From Paenibacillus spiritus (GTDB lineage: Bacteria; Bacillota; Bacilli; Paenibacillales; Paenibacillaceae): a DNA stretch of 64,000 bases. Below the pieces are notes generated by a model. It worked only from the letters and a program-made list of their open reading frames with translations, was not told the origin of the DNA and did not search any database. Both the position numbers and the translations under genes were made by a program. Positions 1 through 7,669 of the stretch are shown here, piece by piece. Location: the NCBI RefSeq assembly GCF_008710135.1, contig NZ_VYKK01000005.1, positions 124,001 through 188,000 on the forward strand, in the 5' to 3' direction. How positions within the stretch are numbered: the stretch's first letter is position 1; each line of letters starts with the position of its first letter.

Positions 1-189
1 CAATATTTGAGGGGCTTGTGCAACTGCTTGAATCTCTAATATAAGCGTAACCAAAAAATAAGATGAACTTAACGCCCACTATCCCCGTATGAGATAATTT
101 CAAAACCCCTGTACTTACAATTCATATCAGTTAATCAAGCAAGAAGGCAAAACGAAGGTGCTCAGAGATGAAGGATAGGAGGAACTTAT

Positions 190-594
190 TTGACTTTATT
201 TGAAGAGCTAGTGAACTTATTAGGCAACAATGTGGAGATTGCGACGATTGAAGGGACCGAGAAGTTGTTTCAAGCTTTTGTGGAAAAGTATCCAGTTACA
301 AGGTGGGGAAGAATAGATTGGGGTGTTCTGAAGGAAAAATACGAAACCGCTTCAATAGAAGGGGCAGCGGAAATTATCGATACCAAACTTAAAAACAGTC
401 GTCTGCAAAAAGTAAACGTACTTTGGAATTACTCAGATGCACCAAGTGTCCAGGTCGAACTCGATCAAGTAATTAATTTTATAGATGATTTTATCACGGT
501 AGGATCGGATACCTGGATAGTAGGTTTAGATTTCTCGTTTGTTATTGAATTTTTTCATGAAGGAGAAATTACACTGGGATTCTTGTCACTTTGA
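190..594 (+). CDS. Immunity-like hypothetical protein (134 aa)
   Basis: A small acidic soluble protein without signal peptide or membrane segment. The start is TTG at 190, chosen because AGGAGG lies 7 bases upstream at 178-183. The C-terminal half (WIVGLDFSFVIEFFHEGEI) has the alternating aromatic/acidic pattern common in immunity proteins of polymorphic and contact-dependent toxins, but I cannot assign a named family. Base composition is AT-rich, unlike the GC-rich genes after 1.1 kb, and the next reading frame overlaps its stop. Both fit the tail of a toxin/immunity cassette whose toxin would lie left of the window. Role is inference. Confidence 0.6.
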   Translation: MTLFEELVNLLGNNVEIATIEGTEKLFQAFVEKYPVTRWGRIDWGVLKEKYETASIEGAAEIIDTKLKNSRLQKVNVLWNYSDAPSVQVELDQVINFIDDFITVGSDTWIVGLDFSFVIEFFHEGEITLGFLSL

Positions 595-976
595 TAAAGC
601 GTTATGAGCTAGTAATAAGAATACAGCACTTACCGTCAAAACCAATTATCGTCGATAATTCTAAAAACTTTGATGAAAGGAGTAAGAGTATAAATTTGGT
701 TCAAGCAGGCTTGTCAGAAAAGGAGAAAGGATTGGTTAGACTAAACAAAAGGCACCGTTTGATATCTGGTCCTTTAGCATTAAATTTGATAAAGAAGAAG
801 ATATGTCAAGCACTCTGGAGCAATTGTTACAGCTGTTGATTTCAAGAACTGAAGTTATTAGAGCATTGTCCAAGAAGTATAAACAAGTTCGTTTGGAGTT
901 GTACTTAAGGTCGGAATACGGACAATTGGGGATAGAGTTTACAAAGGAAAATTTGGATAAACTAGCTCAATTCTGA
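591..976 (+). pseudogene. Frameshifted DUF4279-like remnant
   Basis: Two overlapping frames appear to be one broken gene. Frame 1 opens with TTG at 591, overlapping the previous stop, and runs to a stop at 837-839. A second frame, open from 740 to the TGA at 974-976, encodes FDIWSFSIKFDKEEDMSS and then a helix-rich tail with LSKKYKQVRLELYLR. The order W-x-hydrophobic strand, acidic turn, leucine-rich helix, KKY, strand resembles the C-terminal half of DUF4279 proteins, which are often immunity-associated. The frame change would lie around 740-760. The family assignment is tentative; the shift itself is inferred from the reading frames. Confidence 0.4.
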
Positions 977-1061
977 ATTGGAATGGAAGTCCATATTTTA
1001 TCCAGAAGGAAGGCAATGTCCGAAAATTGCTCCTTCCTTCAGATATACTTATTCACGCAGC

Positions 1062-1113
1062 ACGAATACCCCGGCACCCCGGCGTATCTCTGCGAGGCTG
1101 CCGGGGTATTCGT
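1062..1113. terminator. Hairpin between converging units
   Basis: ACGAATACCCCGGCA (1062-1076) pairs exactly with 1099-1113, a 15-bp stem with a 22-base loop. It lies between the accessory genes on the left and the CBS gene on the minus strand. The T-run after it is weak on both strands (CTTTCCC on plus), so it may act as a bidirectional terminator. Confidence 0.6.
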
Positions 1114-1126
1114 CTTTCCCTTCGTA

Positions 1127-1531
1127 TCAATCCGTTATGTTCCTCGTATAATACTCGATAATGTCCTTGCGGCGGATGATGCCTAGGAACACGCCGTCCT
1201 GATCGACGACGGGGACGAAGTTCTGGTCGGCGGCAAGCGTCAGCATGTCTTCCATCTCGGCACGGATATAGACGCTCTCGTTCAGAACATGCCGCTGGAT
1301 GGTACTGACCGGCACGGAGGCCATGCCTTCAAAGGTCAGGCCGGGCGTGCGCTTGAGCTTCCAGAGCAGGTCGCCCTCGGACAGGGTGCCGGCGTATTTG
1401 CCGGTTTCATCAATAATGGGAATGGCGGTGTAAGAGTGCTTCTCAAGCTGCTCCATCGCTTCGAGCATGGAGTGGGAGGAGGAGATATAAGCGACTTCTT
1501 CCTTGGGGAGCAGAAACGCGCTGATTTCCAT
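1127..1531 (-). CDS. CBS-domain pair protein
   Basis: A 134-residue cytoplasmic protein made of two CBS motifs and nothing else. The first covers about residues 10-60 (YTAIPIIDETGKYAGTLSEG) and the second about residues 78-130 (FVPVVDQDGVFLGIIRRKD). CBS pairs bind adenosine nucleotides, and several small Firmicute ones bind c-di-AMP, but the ligand here cannot be read from sequence. The start is ATG at 1531 (MEISAFLLPKEE), preceded by AAAGGAG. Longer upstream extensions read through the gap and have no RBS. It runs in the same direction as the LacI gene upstream, 128 bp away, and ends 14 bp before a hairpin. Confidence 0.85.
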   Translation of the reverse strand: MEISAFLLPKEEVAYISSSHSMLEAMEQLEKHSYTAIPIIDETGKYAGTLSEGDLLWKLKRTPGLTFEGMASVPVSTIQRHVLNESVYIRAEMEDMLTLAADQNFVPVVDQDGVFLGIIRRKDIIEYYTRNITD

Positions 1532-1659
1532 GGGCGGATTCTCCTTTGCGCTGGAATTGGTAACCGGGCATAGGTCTATTAAAACATAAAATTTATGTAA
1601 TCGCTTAATAAATGTTACGGGGCGGTGTGATTTAATGAGCCGGCTGCGGCCGGGGAGCG

Positions 1660-2643
1660 CTATTTCGCGCTCCCGCGGATGGCCAGGTAGTGAGTGACGT
1701 TGGCGTGCAGGGGATCGACGGCTCCGCCTTTGATGAGCCGGATCAGGGTCCGAGCGGCCGTCATGCCCATCTCGGTCGCCGAATAGTCGACGGTGGACAG
1801 CTTCGGGCGGACGATGGTCGACATGTAGCTGCCGTCGAAGCCGAAGACGGACACATCGCCGGGAACGGCGAGACCCCGGTCGAGCAGCTCGTTCATCGCG
1901 CCGATGGCCATCCAGTCCGTGGCGCAGAAGACAGCCGTAGGCCGGCCGTGCTCCAGAATGCGCCGCATGGCGGCGGCCCCGTCTTCGGTAGAATGATGGC
2001 TCTCGGCGACCCACTCCGGCCGGACGGCAAGCCCGGCGGTCTCCATAGCCTGAAGGAAGCCCCGGTAGCGCTCATCCCCGACGCCCATGCCGCCGCCGAC
2101 CCGGATCATGGCAATGTCGGAATGGCCGTGCTGAATGAGCCAGGTGACGGCTTCATAGGAGGCCATGAGGTTATCCACATGAACGGACGGCACACCGGGA
2201 ACGTCCGACACCTGGCCGGCGAGCACGCAGGCGATTCCGGAGTCCGCCAGGCATTCCTGATGCTGCGGACCGAACTGCGAGCCGACGAAGAGGATGCCGT
2301 GCGCGCCGATGCCGCGGAACCGGTCGAGATAGTGCAGCTCGCTCTCGACGCTGCCGTCGGTCAGACCGATCAAGAGCTCATAGCCGTGAAGCGGCAGCAC
2401 GCTGCCGATTCCCGTCACGAGCTCGCTGACGACGGTCTGGGTGAAGGCGGGCGCAATGAAGCCGATGAGGCTGCGCTCGGCGCCTTCGCCGAGCATCTCC
2501 AGGCGGTAGCCCGTCTGGCGCATCGCTTCGAGGACGCGCCGCCGGATGTCGTCGTTCACCGGCTTCGTATGGTTGATAACCCGGGAGACGGTGGCCATGG
2601 ACACACCGGCCAGCCGGGCGATATCGCGGATGGTCGTTTTCAT
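1660..2643 (-). CDS. LacI-family transcriptional regulator
   Basis: A 327-residue LacI/GalR repressor. The N-terminal helix-turn-helix and hinge (TIRDIARLAGVSMATVSRVI) is followed by a periplasmic-binding-protein-like ligand domain ending in LSTVDYSATEMG. The start is ATG at 2643 because the helix-turn-helix should start within a few residues of the N-terminus; upstream in-frame starts would add 25 non-domain residues. It is divergent from the alpha-glucosidase at 2828. Two copies of a GAAAATATTTTC palindrome lie in the shared gap, so it most likely represses itself and the glucosidase and senses an alpha-glucoside. The effector is inferred from context only. Confidence 0.9.
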   Translation of the reverse strand: MKTTIRDIARLAGVSMATVSRVINHTKPVNDDIRRRVLEAMRQTGYRLEMLGEGAERSLIGFIAPAFTQTVVSELVTGIGSVLPLHGYELLIGLTDGSVESELHYLDRFRGIGAHGILFVGSQFGPQHQECLADSGIACVLAGQVSDVPGVPSVHVDNLMASYEAVTWLIQHGHSDIAMIRVGGGMGVGDERYRGFLQAMETAGLAVRPEWVAESHHSTEDGAAAMRRILEHGRPTAVFCATDWMAIGAMNELLDRGLAVPGDVSVFGFDGSYMSTIVRPKLSTVDYSATEMGMTAARTLIRLIKGGAVDPLHANVTHYLAIRGSAK

Positions 2644-2669
2644 CAGAATCACCACTTGAAGAGATTTGA

Positions 2670-2681
2670 GAAAATATTTTC
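2670..2681. promoter_or_regulatory. Putative LacI operator O1 (lacI side)
   Basis: GAAAATATTTTC is a perfect 12-bp palindrome. On the minus strand it directly follows a -10-like TATGAT (2695-2690), so it would cover the start point of the regulator gene. Its core is repeated at 2775-2788, centre to centre about 106 bp, close to ten helical turns. Confidence 0.6.
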
Positions 2682-2737
2682 CTGATAGCATCATATCAGA
2701 ACGGTTTTGGAAAGCCAAGGGTCTATTGCTATCTCTA

Positions 2738-2766
2738 TTGACCGGGAAAATAAATGACTATATACT
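2738..2766 (+). promoter_or_regulatory. Sigma-A promoter of the alpha-glucosidase gene
   Basis: TTGACC (2738-2743), a 17-base spacer and TATACT (2761-2766) give a near-consensus vegetative promoter. The predicted start at about 2773 lies at the edge of the operator palindrome at 2775-2788, the expected layout for repression. Confidence 0.7.
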
Positions 2767-2774
2767 GACCTTAA

Positions 2775-2788
2775 GGAAAATATTTTCC
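2775..2788. promoter_or_regulatory. Putative LacI operator O2 (glucosidase side)
   Basis: GGAAAATATTTTCC is a perfect 14-bp palindrome that shares the GAAAATATTTTC core with 2670-2681. It sits at about +2 to +15 of the glucosidase promoter. Confidence 0.65.
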
Positions 2789-2827
2789 CACAACCGAGAA
2801 CGAGCGAGCGCAAAGGAGATTTCAGAC

Positions 2828-4549
2828 ATGGAACGGATCTGGTGGAAGGAAGCGGTGGCGTATCAGATTTACCCCCGCAGCTTTATGGACAGCAACGGCG
2901 ATGGCATCGGCGACCTGCGGGGCGTAATCTCCAAGCTGGATTATTTGAAGGAGCTGGGCATCGACGTCATCTGGATCTGTCCGGTCTACAAGTCCCCGAA
3001 CGACGACAACGGCTATGATATTTCGGATTATAAGGACATTATGGAAGACTTCGGCTCAATGGCCGATTTCGACGAGCTGCTGGCCGAATGCCACAAGCGC
3101 GGCTTGAAGCTGATTATGGACCTGGTCATCAACCACACCTCCGACGAGCATCCGTGGTTCATTGAGTCCAGTTCGAGCAAGAACAATCCGAAGCGGGATT
3201 ATTATATCTGGGCCGATCCGAAGGACGGGGCTGAGCCCAACAACTGGGACAGCCTGTTCGGCGGCTCGATCTGGGAGTACGATCTGGTCACGAACCAGTA
3301 CTATATGCACGTGTTCTCGAAGAGACAGCCGGACCTCAACTGGGAGAACCCCGAAGTGCGGCATGAGCTGTACGACATGGTCAACTGGTGGCTGGACAAA
3401 GGGATCGACGGCTTCCGGATCGATGCGATCTCGCACATCAAGAAGCTGGCGGGCTTCCCCGATCTGCCGAACCCGGAAGGACGCAAGTATGTGGCGGCGT
3501 CGGCGGGCCATATGAACCGCGAGGGCATCCACGACTTCCTGGAAGAGCTGAAACGGGAGACTTTTGATAAATACGATATTATGACTGTCGGCGAAGCAAG
3601 CGGCGTAACGGCGGACGAGGCGGACCTGTGGGTCAGCCGCGAGAACGGCAAGTTCAATATGATTTTCCAGTTCAACCACATCAGTCTGTGGAAAAAGGAC
3701 CTGGCCGAAGCGCTCGATATTCCGCGCCTGAAGGCGGTTCTTACGGAATGGCAGATTGCCCTGGAGAGGGACGGCTGGAACGCGCTCTTCCTGGAGAACC
3801 ACGACAACCCGCGTTCGGTATCCACGCTTGGCAATGACAGCGAAGAATACCGCGTCCTGTCGGCGAAGGCGCTGGGAACGATGTTCTTCAACATGCAGGG
3901 CACCCCGTTCATTTACCAGGGAGAAGAAATCGGGATGACGAACGTGAAGTTCGACTCGATCGACGATTACGATGATGTCTCGATGCGCAACTGGTACCGG
4001 ATGGGACGGGAGGAAGGGAAGACGCACGAGGAACTGATGCCGGTGATCTGGACGAACGGACGGGACAATTCGCGGACGCCGATGCAGTGGGACGATTCCG
4101 AGAATGGCGGATTTACGTACGGAACGCCGTGGATGAAGGTCAACCCGAACTACCGAGAGATCAATGTGGCGAAGGATCTTGCCGATCCCGATTCCATTTA
4201 TCATTACTACAAGAAGATGATTGCCCTGCGCAAAGCGAGCCCTGTTGCGGTCTACGGCCGCTATGAACTGCTGCTCTCCGAGCATCCGCAGATTTATGCC
4301 TATACCCGCACGCTGGACGGGGTGCGCTGGCTGGTGATCACGAATCTGACCGCCGAGAACGCCGTCTTTAAGCTGCCGGTCAAAATCCGGTTCAGCACGG
4401 TTAAGCTGCTGCTGTCGAATTACGGCGAACCGGCGGGCGACCGCTTCCGCGAACTGCCGCTCCGGCCGTATGAGGCGCTGATCTACGAGCTGGATGTGCT
4501 CGGGGAGACCGATGCGGAAGCCTTGGCAGAAGCGGCGGAAGAAGCGTAA
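2828..4549 (+). CDS. malL: GH13 alpha-glucosidase (oligo-1,6-glucosidase type)
   Basis: A 573-residue cytoplasmic glycoside hydrolase family 13 enzyme of the MalL/oligo-1,6-glucosidase type. It would release glucose from maltose, isomaltose or other short alpha-glucosides. Visible motifs are AVAYQIYPRSFMDSNGDGIGD at the N-terminus, DLVINHTS, the nucleophile Asp199 in GFRIDAIS, the acid/base Glu256 in TVGEASGV and Asp326 in LENHDNPR. The start is ATG at 2828 (MERIWWKEAVAYQIYPR) with AAAGGAGAT in front; the longer open frame upstream crosses the promoter. No signal peptide is present. Divergent from the LacI regulator and followed by a terminator at 4579. The secreted amylase downstream would supply its substrates. 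Confidence 0.93.
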   Translation: MERIWWKEAVAYQIYPRSFMDSNGDGIGDLRGVISKLDYLKELGIDVIWICPVYKSPNDDNGYDISDYKDIMEDFGSMADFDELLAECHKRGLKLIMDLVINHTSDEHPWFIESSSSKNNPKRDYYIWADPKDGAEPNNWDSLFGGSIWEYDLVTNQYYMHVFSKRQPDLNWENPEVRHELYDMVNWWLDKGIDGFRIDAISHIKKLAGFPDLPNPEGRKYVAASAGHMNREGIHDFLEELKRETFDKYDIMTVGEASGVTADEADLWVSRENGKFNMIFQFNHISLWKKDLAEALDIPRLKAVLTEWQIALERDGWNALFLENHDNPRSVSTLGNDSEEYRVLSAKALGTMFFNMQGTPFIYQGEEIGMTNVKFDSIDDYDDVSMRNWYRMGREEGKTHEELMPVIWTNGRDNSRTPMQWDDSENGGFTYGTPWMKVNPNYREINVAKDLADPDSIYHYYKKMIALRKASPVAVYGRYELLLSEHPQIYAYTRTLDGVRWLVITNLTAENAVFKLPVKIRFSTVKLLLSNYGEPAGDRFRELPLRPYEALIYELDVLGETDAEALAEAAEEA

Positions 4550-4578
4550 TTACGTCATTTGTGAAGCTGTAAAATGAG

Positions 4579-4617
4579 ACCCCCTTCTACTCCTTATCGG
4601 GGTAGGAGGGGGTTTTT
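4579..4617 (+). terminator. Rho-independent terminator of malL
   Basis: ACCCCCTTCTACTCC pairs imperfectly with GGGGTAGGAGGGGGT across a short loop and is followed by TTTTT at 4613-4617. Confidence 0.75.
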
Positions 4618-4657
4618 GGGCTGTCATGAGGCAGCCGGCGAATAGAGCGGCGACTAA

Positions 4658-4683
4658 GCGCAAACGTTGTGCAACGGTTGCGC
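4658..4683. promoter_or_regulatory. Near-perfect 26-bp dyad upstream of the amylase
   Basis: GCGCAAACGTTG (4658-4669) faces CAACGGTTGCGC (4672-4683), with one mismatch per arm and TG at the centre. It contains CG-centred half-sites like the palindrome at 4869-4880 and is a candidate LacI/GalR-family operator in the 500-bp gap before the amylase gene. Confidence 0.45.
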
Positions 4684-4774
4684 AGTGTGGGAAAGATTAG
4701 GAGAAAAGTTGCGTATCCCGCAATTGGGTAAGATTCCTAAGTCCTATTGACGCTGTGTATTTGCGATGCCATAA

Positions 4775-4788
4775 TGTAAGCGATTCCA
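4775..4788 (+). promoter_or_regulatory. Catabolite-responsive element (cre) candidate
   Basis: TGTAAGCGATTCCA matches the CcpA consensus TGWAANCGNTNWCA at 13 of 14 positions. It lies 266 bp upstream of the amylase start, where CcpA control would be expected. Confidence 0.5.
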
Positions 4789-4868
4789 GATTGAGAGCAG
4801 GCAATTCAACCTTACTCGGCGTGCGGCGAACGCGGATTGTAGCAGGTTGATCTTTTTTTCAGCTTTGT

Positions 4869-4880
4869 GCAAACGTTTGC
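4869..4880. promoter_or_regulatory. LacI/MalR-type operator palindrome
   Basis: GCAAACGTTTGC is a perfect 12-bp palindrome with the central CG typical of LacI-family and MalR operators. The rest of the 4618-5053 gap holds no convincing gene; the short open frame on the minus strand there has no recognisable features. Confidence 0.5.
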
Positions 4881-5053
4881 GTCGCTTGTCCGGTAAGGAA
4901 GCTCGATTTCAAGGTCAGAATGGCCAACACGGTTGATCCAGACCGATCTAGAAGGAAAGGAGGACCCGGGCGGGATAAGGAACAGGTTTCTTGTAAGCGA
5001 ATACACCATTTAGCTTATCAACTGCACAAACCAACGGCAAAGGGGAATGAGAG

Positions 5054-7525
5054 TTGAAGAAGAGTGCCAGATCGCTAGCCAGCTTTATATTGTTTGTGGT
5101 TCTGCTGCTCCAGACTTGGAGCGGAGCCTTGCTTGCGCCGAGCAGCGCCCAGGCGGCGGCGTCCGATTACGGCCTGCCGGCCAAGACGGCGGACGGGGTT
5201 ATTTTTCACGCATGGAACTGGTCCTTCGATAACATAACGGCCAATCTGCCGGCACTGGCGGCGGCGGGCTTCAAATCGGTGCAGACGTCGCCGGTTCAGC
5301 CGACCAAGGAAGCGCAGACGAGCGGAAGCGCCTGGTGGGTTCTCTACCAGCCGGTCGGCTTCAGCGTCGGCAATGCGCAGCTCGGCACCCGCGACCAATT
5401 CAAGCGGATGTGCGACGAAGCGGAGAAATACGGGATCAATATTATTGTGGACGTGGTGGCGAATCATACGGCCAACGCAGGCGGCGATTCGCTGAAATAT
5501 ACGCCGGCCTACAATGTCGATCCTTCGATCCGGAACAATTCGGCATTCTGGCATGAGGCTAAGGGGGTTCAGAACTGGAACGACCGCTGGCAGGTTACGC
5601 AGTGGGGAATCGGTCTGCCGGACCTCAACACCTCCAATGCCGATCTGCAGCGCATCATTATCTCCTTCCTGAATGATGCCGTCGCTCTCGGCGCGGACGG
5701 ATTCCGGTTCGACGCCGCAAAGCATATCGAGCTTCCGGACGATGCCTACGGCGCAGGCTCCAACTTCTGGCCAAACGTGCTGGGCTCTCTGACCAACAAG
5801 AACAATCTCTACATTTATGGCGAAGTGCTTCAGGACGGAACTGCGGACCGTTTTGCAAGCTATGCGAACTACATGAATCTGGCGGCTCCGAACTATGGCC
5901 ATAACGTCAGATCGGCCGTCGGCTTCGGCAGCGGCGTCAATGTCGGCTCGGCGACTTCGTTCGATGCGGCGGGCGTCAGTCCGAGCAAGCTCGTGACCTG
6001 GGTAGAATCGCATGACACGTACGCCAACGACAGCAGCGAATCTACCGGAATGACTGATTATCAGATCAAAATGGGCTGGGCCATCATCGCTTCCCGCGCC
6101 CAGACGACTTCCCTGTTCTTTGACCGTCCGGGTGGCAGCGGCAAATTCGGCACCCCGATCGGCGCAACGGGAAGCACGCTCTGGCAGGACCCGGACATTG
6201 CGGCAGTCAACAAATTCCACAACGCCATGACCGGCGAGAGCGAATATCTGCGTACGCAGGGCAACGCCATTATGATGATTGAACGCGGCACCAAAGGGAT
6301 GACCATCGTGAACCTGGGCGGCAACGCCACGATCAACAGCCCGACGAATCTGGCGAACGGAACGTATGCCAACAAGGCCAGCGGCGGCGGCACGTTCACG
6401 GTCTCCAACGGAACCCTTACCGGATCGCTGGGCGGCGGCAAAATTGCCGTGCTGTACCAGACGAGTACGGCAACTCCGACGCCAACGGTCTCGCCGACGC
6501 CGACCCCGACCGCAAGCGCTACGCCGACCCCATCGCCGGGCACAGGCGTCACGGTGCATTTCTACAACCCGTCCGGATGGGGGACACCGAACATCTATGC
6601 CTACGAAGATACCGTATCGCCGGCGAAAACGCTGAGCGCCTGGCCGGGAACGGCCATGACGAGCGAAGGGGACGGCTGGTACAAATACACGCTTGCCGGC
6701 TGGAATTCGGCTAAAGTCGTCTTCAACAGCGGAAGCAACCAGACGCCGGGAGCGAATCAGGCGGGTTACTCGGTCAGCGGAGAGAAATGGGTGAAGGACG
6801 GCGTTGTCTACGCGTCCAACCCGATGGCTACGCCGACGCCGACCGCCACGCCGACGCCAACACCAACACCAACGGCTACGCCGACTCCGACTCCGACGGT
6901 CACGCCGACACCAACGCCGACCGCCACGCCGGGCAGCGGAGTCACGGTCCATTTCTACAAGCCATCTTCGTGGGGCACACCGAATCTGTACGCGTACGAT
7001 GATACGGTGACGCCGGCGAAGACGAACGCCGCCTGGCCGGGAACGGCCATGACGAGCGAAGGGGACGGCTGGTACAAAGCCACGCTCTCCGGCTGGACCA
7101 GCGCCAAGGTAATTATGAACAGCGGCAGCAACCAGACGCCAGCTGCGAATCAGGCCGGATACGCGGTCACCGGCGAGCGGTGGATTAAGGATGGAGTGGT
7201 TACCCAGTCGAAGCCGGGAGGTTCTTCGACAGTTGCCGTCACCTTCACGATTAACAATGCGACGACGACTCTCGGACAGAACGTGTATATTGCCGGCAAT
7301 ATTGCCGAGCTCGGGAACTGGGACCCGGCCAAGGCGGCCGGGCCTGCCAACAGCGCCAGCTATCCAACCTGGAAGCTGACGGTCAATCTGCCGGCCGGCA
7401 CCGTCATTCAGTTCAAGGCCATTAAGAAAGACGCCGGCGGCAACGCGGTGTGGGAGAGCGGCGGGAACCGCAGCTATACGGTGTCCGCTTCAAATCCGAA
7501 TGTCACTTTTAACTTCGGAAGCTGA
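5054..7525 (+). CDS. amyE: Secreted alpha-amylase with CBM26 repeats and CBM20
   Basis: An 823-residue modular exoenzyme. It starts TTG at 5054 behind AAAGGGG, with a signal peptide of about 35 residues (KK, hydrophobic core, SAQA-AA cleavage region). The GH13 catalytic domain (about 40-470) is close in motif to Bacillus subtilis AmyE: GVIFHAWNWSFDN, nucleophile Asp220 in GFRFDAAKHIELPDD, Glu257 in IYGEVLQDG and Asp321 in VESHDTYAND. Two near-identical starch-binding modules (CBM26-like, starting VTVHFYNPSGWGTPN and VTVHFYKPSSWGTPN) follow Thr/Pro linkers. A C-terminal CBM20 ends the protein (NVYIAGNIAELGNWDP). It degrades starch outside the cell, feeding the upstream glucosidase. A terminator follows. 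Confidence 0.95.
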   Translation: MKKSARSLASFILFVVLLLQTWSGALLAPSSAQAAASDYGLPAKTADGVIFHAWNWSFDNITANLPALAAAGFKSVQTSPVQPTKEAQTSGSAWWVLYQPVGFSVGNAQLGTRDQFKRMCDEAEKYGINIIVDVVANHTANAGGDSLKYTPAYNVDPSIRNNSAFWHEAKGVQNWNDRWQVTQWGIGLPDLNTSNADLQRIIISFLNDAVALGADGFRFDAAKHIELPDDAYGAGSNFWPNVLGSLTNKNNLYIYGEVLQDGTADRFASYANYMNLAAPNYGHNVRSAVGFGSGVNVGSATSFDAAGVSPSKLVTWVESHDTYANDSSESTGMTDYQIKMGWAIIASRAQTTSLFFDRPGGSGKFGTPIGATGSTLWQDPDIAAVNKFHNAMTGESEYLRTQGNAIMMIERGTKGMTIVNLGGNATINSPTNLANGTYANKASGGGTFTVSNGTLTGSLGGGKIAVLYQTSTATPTPTVSPTPTPTASATPTPSPGTGVTVHFYNPSGWGTPNIYAYEDTVSPAKTLSAWPGTAMTSEGDGWYKYTLAGWNSAKVVFNSGSNQTPGANQAGYSVSGEKWVKDGVVYASNPMATPTPTATPTPTPTPTATPTPTPTVTPTPTPTATPGSGVTVHFYKPSSWGTPNLYAYDDTVTPAKTNAAWPGTAMTSEGDGWYKATLSGWTSAKVIMNSGSNQTPAANQAGYAVTGERWIKDGVVTQSKPGGSSTVAVTFTINNATTTLGQNVYIAGNIAELGNWDPAKAAGPANSASYPTWKLTVNLPAGTVIQFKAIKKDAGGNAVWESGGNRSYTVSASNPNVTFNFGS

Positions 7526-7532
7526 TCAAGCA

Positions 7533-7572
7533 AGCCGGCCAGCGGGAGCCTTCCCGGTGGCCGGCTTTTTTA
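7533..7572 (+). terminator. Terminator of the amylase gene
   Basis: AGCCGGCC and GGCCGGCT form the base of a GC-rich stem with an inner GGGA/TCCC pairing, followed by TTTTTT at 7566-7571. Confidence 0.85.
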
Positions 7573-7669
7573 GTATCGGACGGGAGGGAGCGGAGGAGAC
7601 CGAAGCCGTTAGCGGGCTGGCATAAGCCATTTCCCGGAGCTGTGCCTGATCCGATTCGACGGGGGCCCA

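Noticed and set aside
4812..5009. 65-codon minus-strand frame in the amylase upstream region
   Set aside because: No RBS, overlaps the operator palindrome and has no protein-like features.
6450..6940. Repetitive ACNCCNACN tracts inside the amylase gene
   Set aside because: These encode Thr/Pro linkers between modules, a usual feature of multidomain exoenzymes, not a CRISPR or phase-variable repeat.
5075..6952. A 625-codon minus-strand frame opposite the amylase
   Set aside because: Arg-rich shadow of the GC-rich codons; the plus strand has signal peptide, active-site residues and domain repeats.
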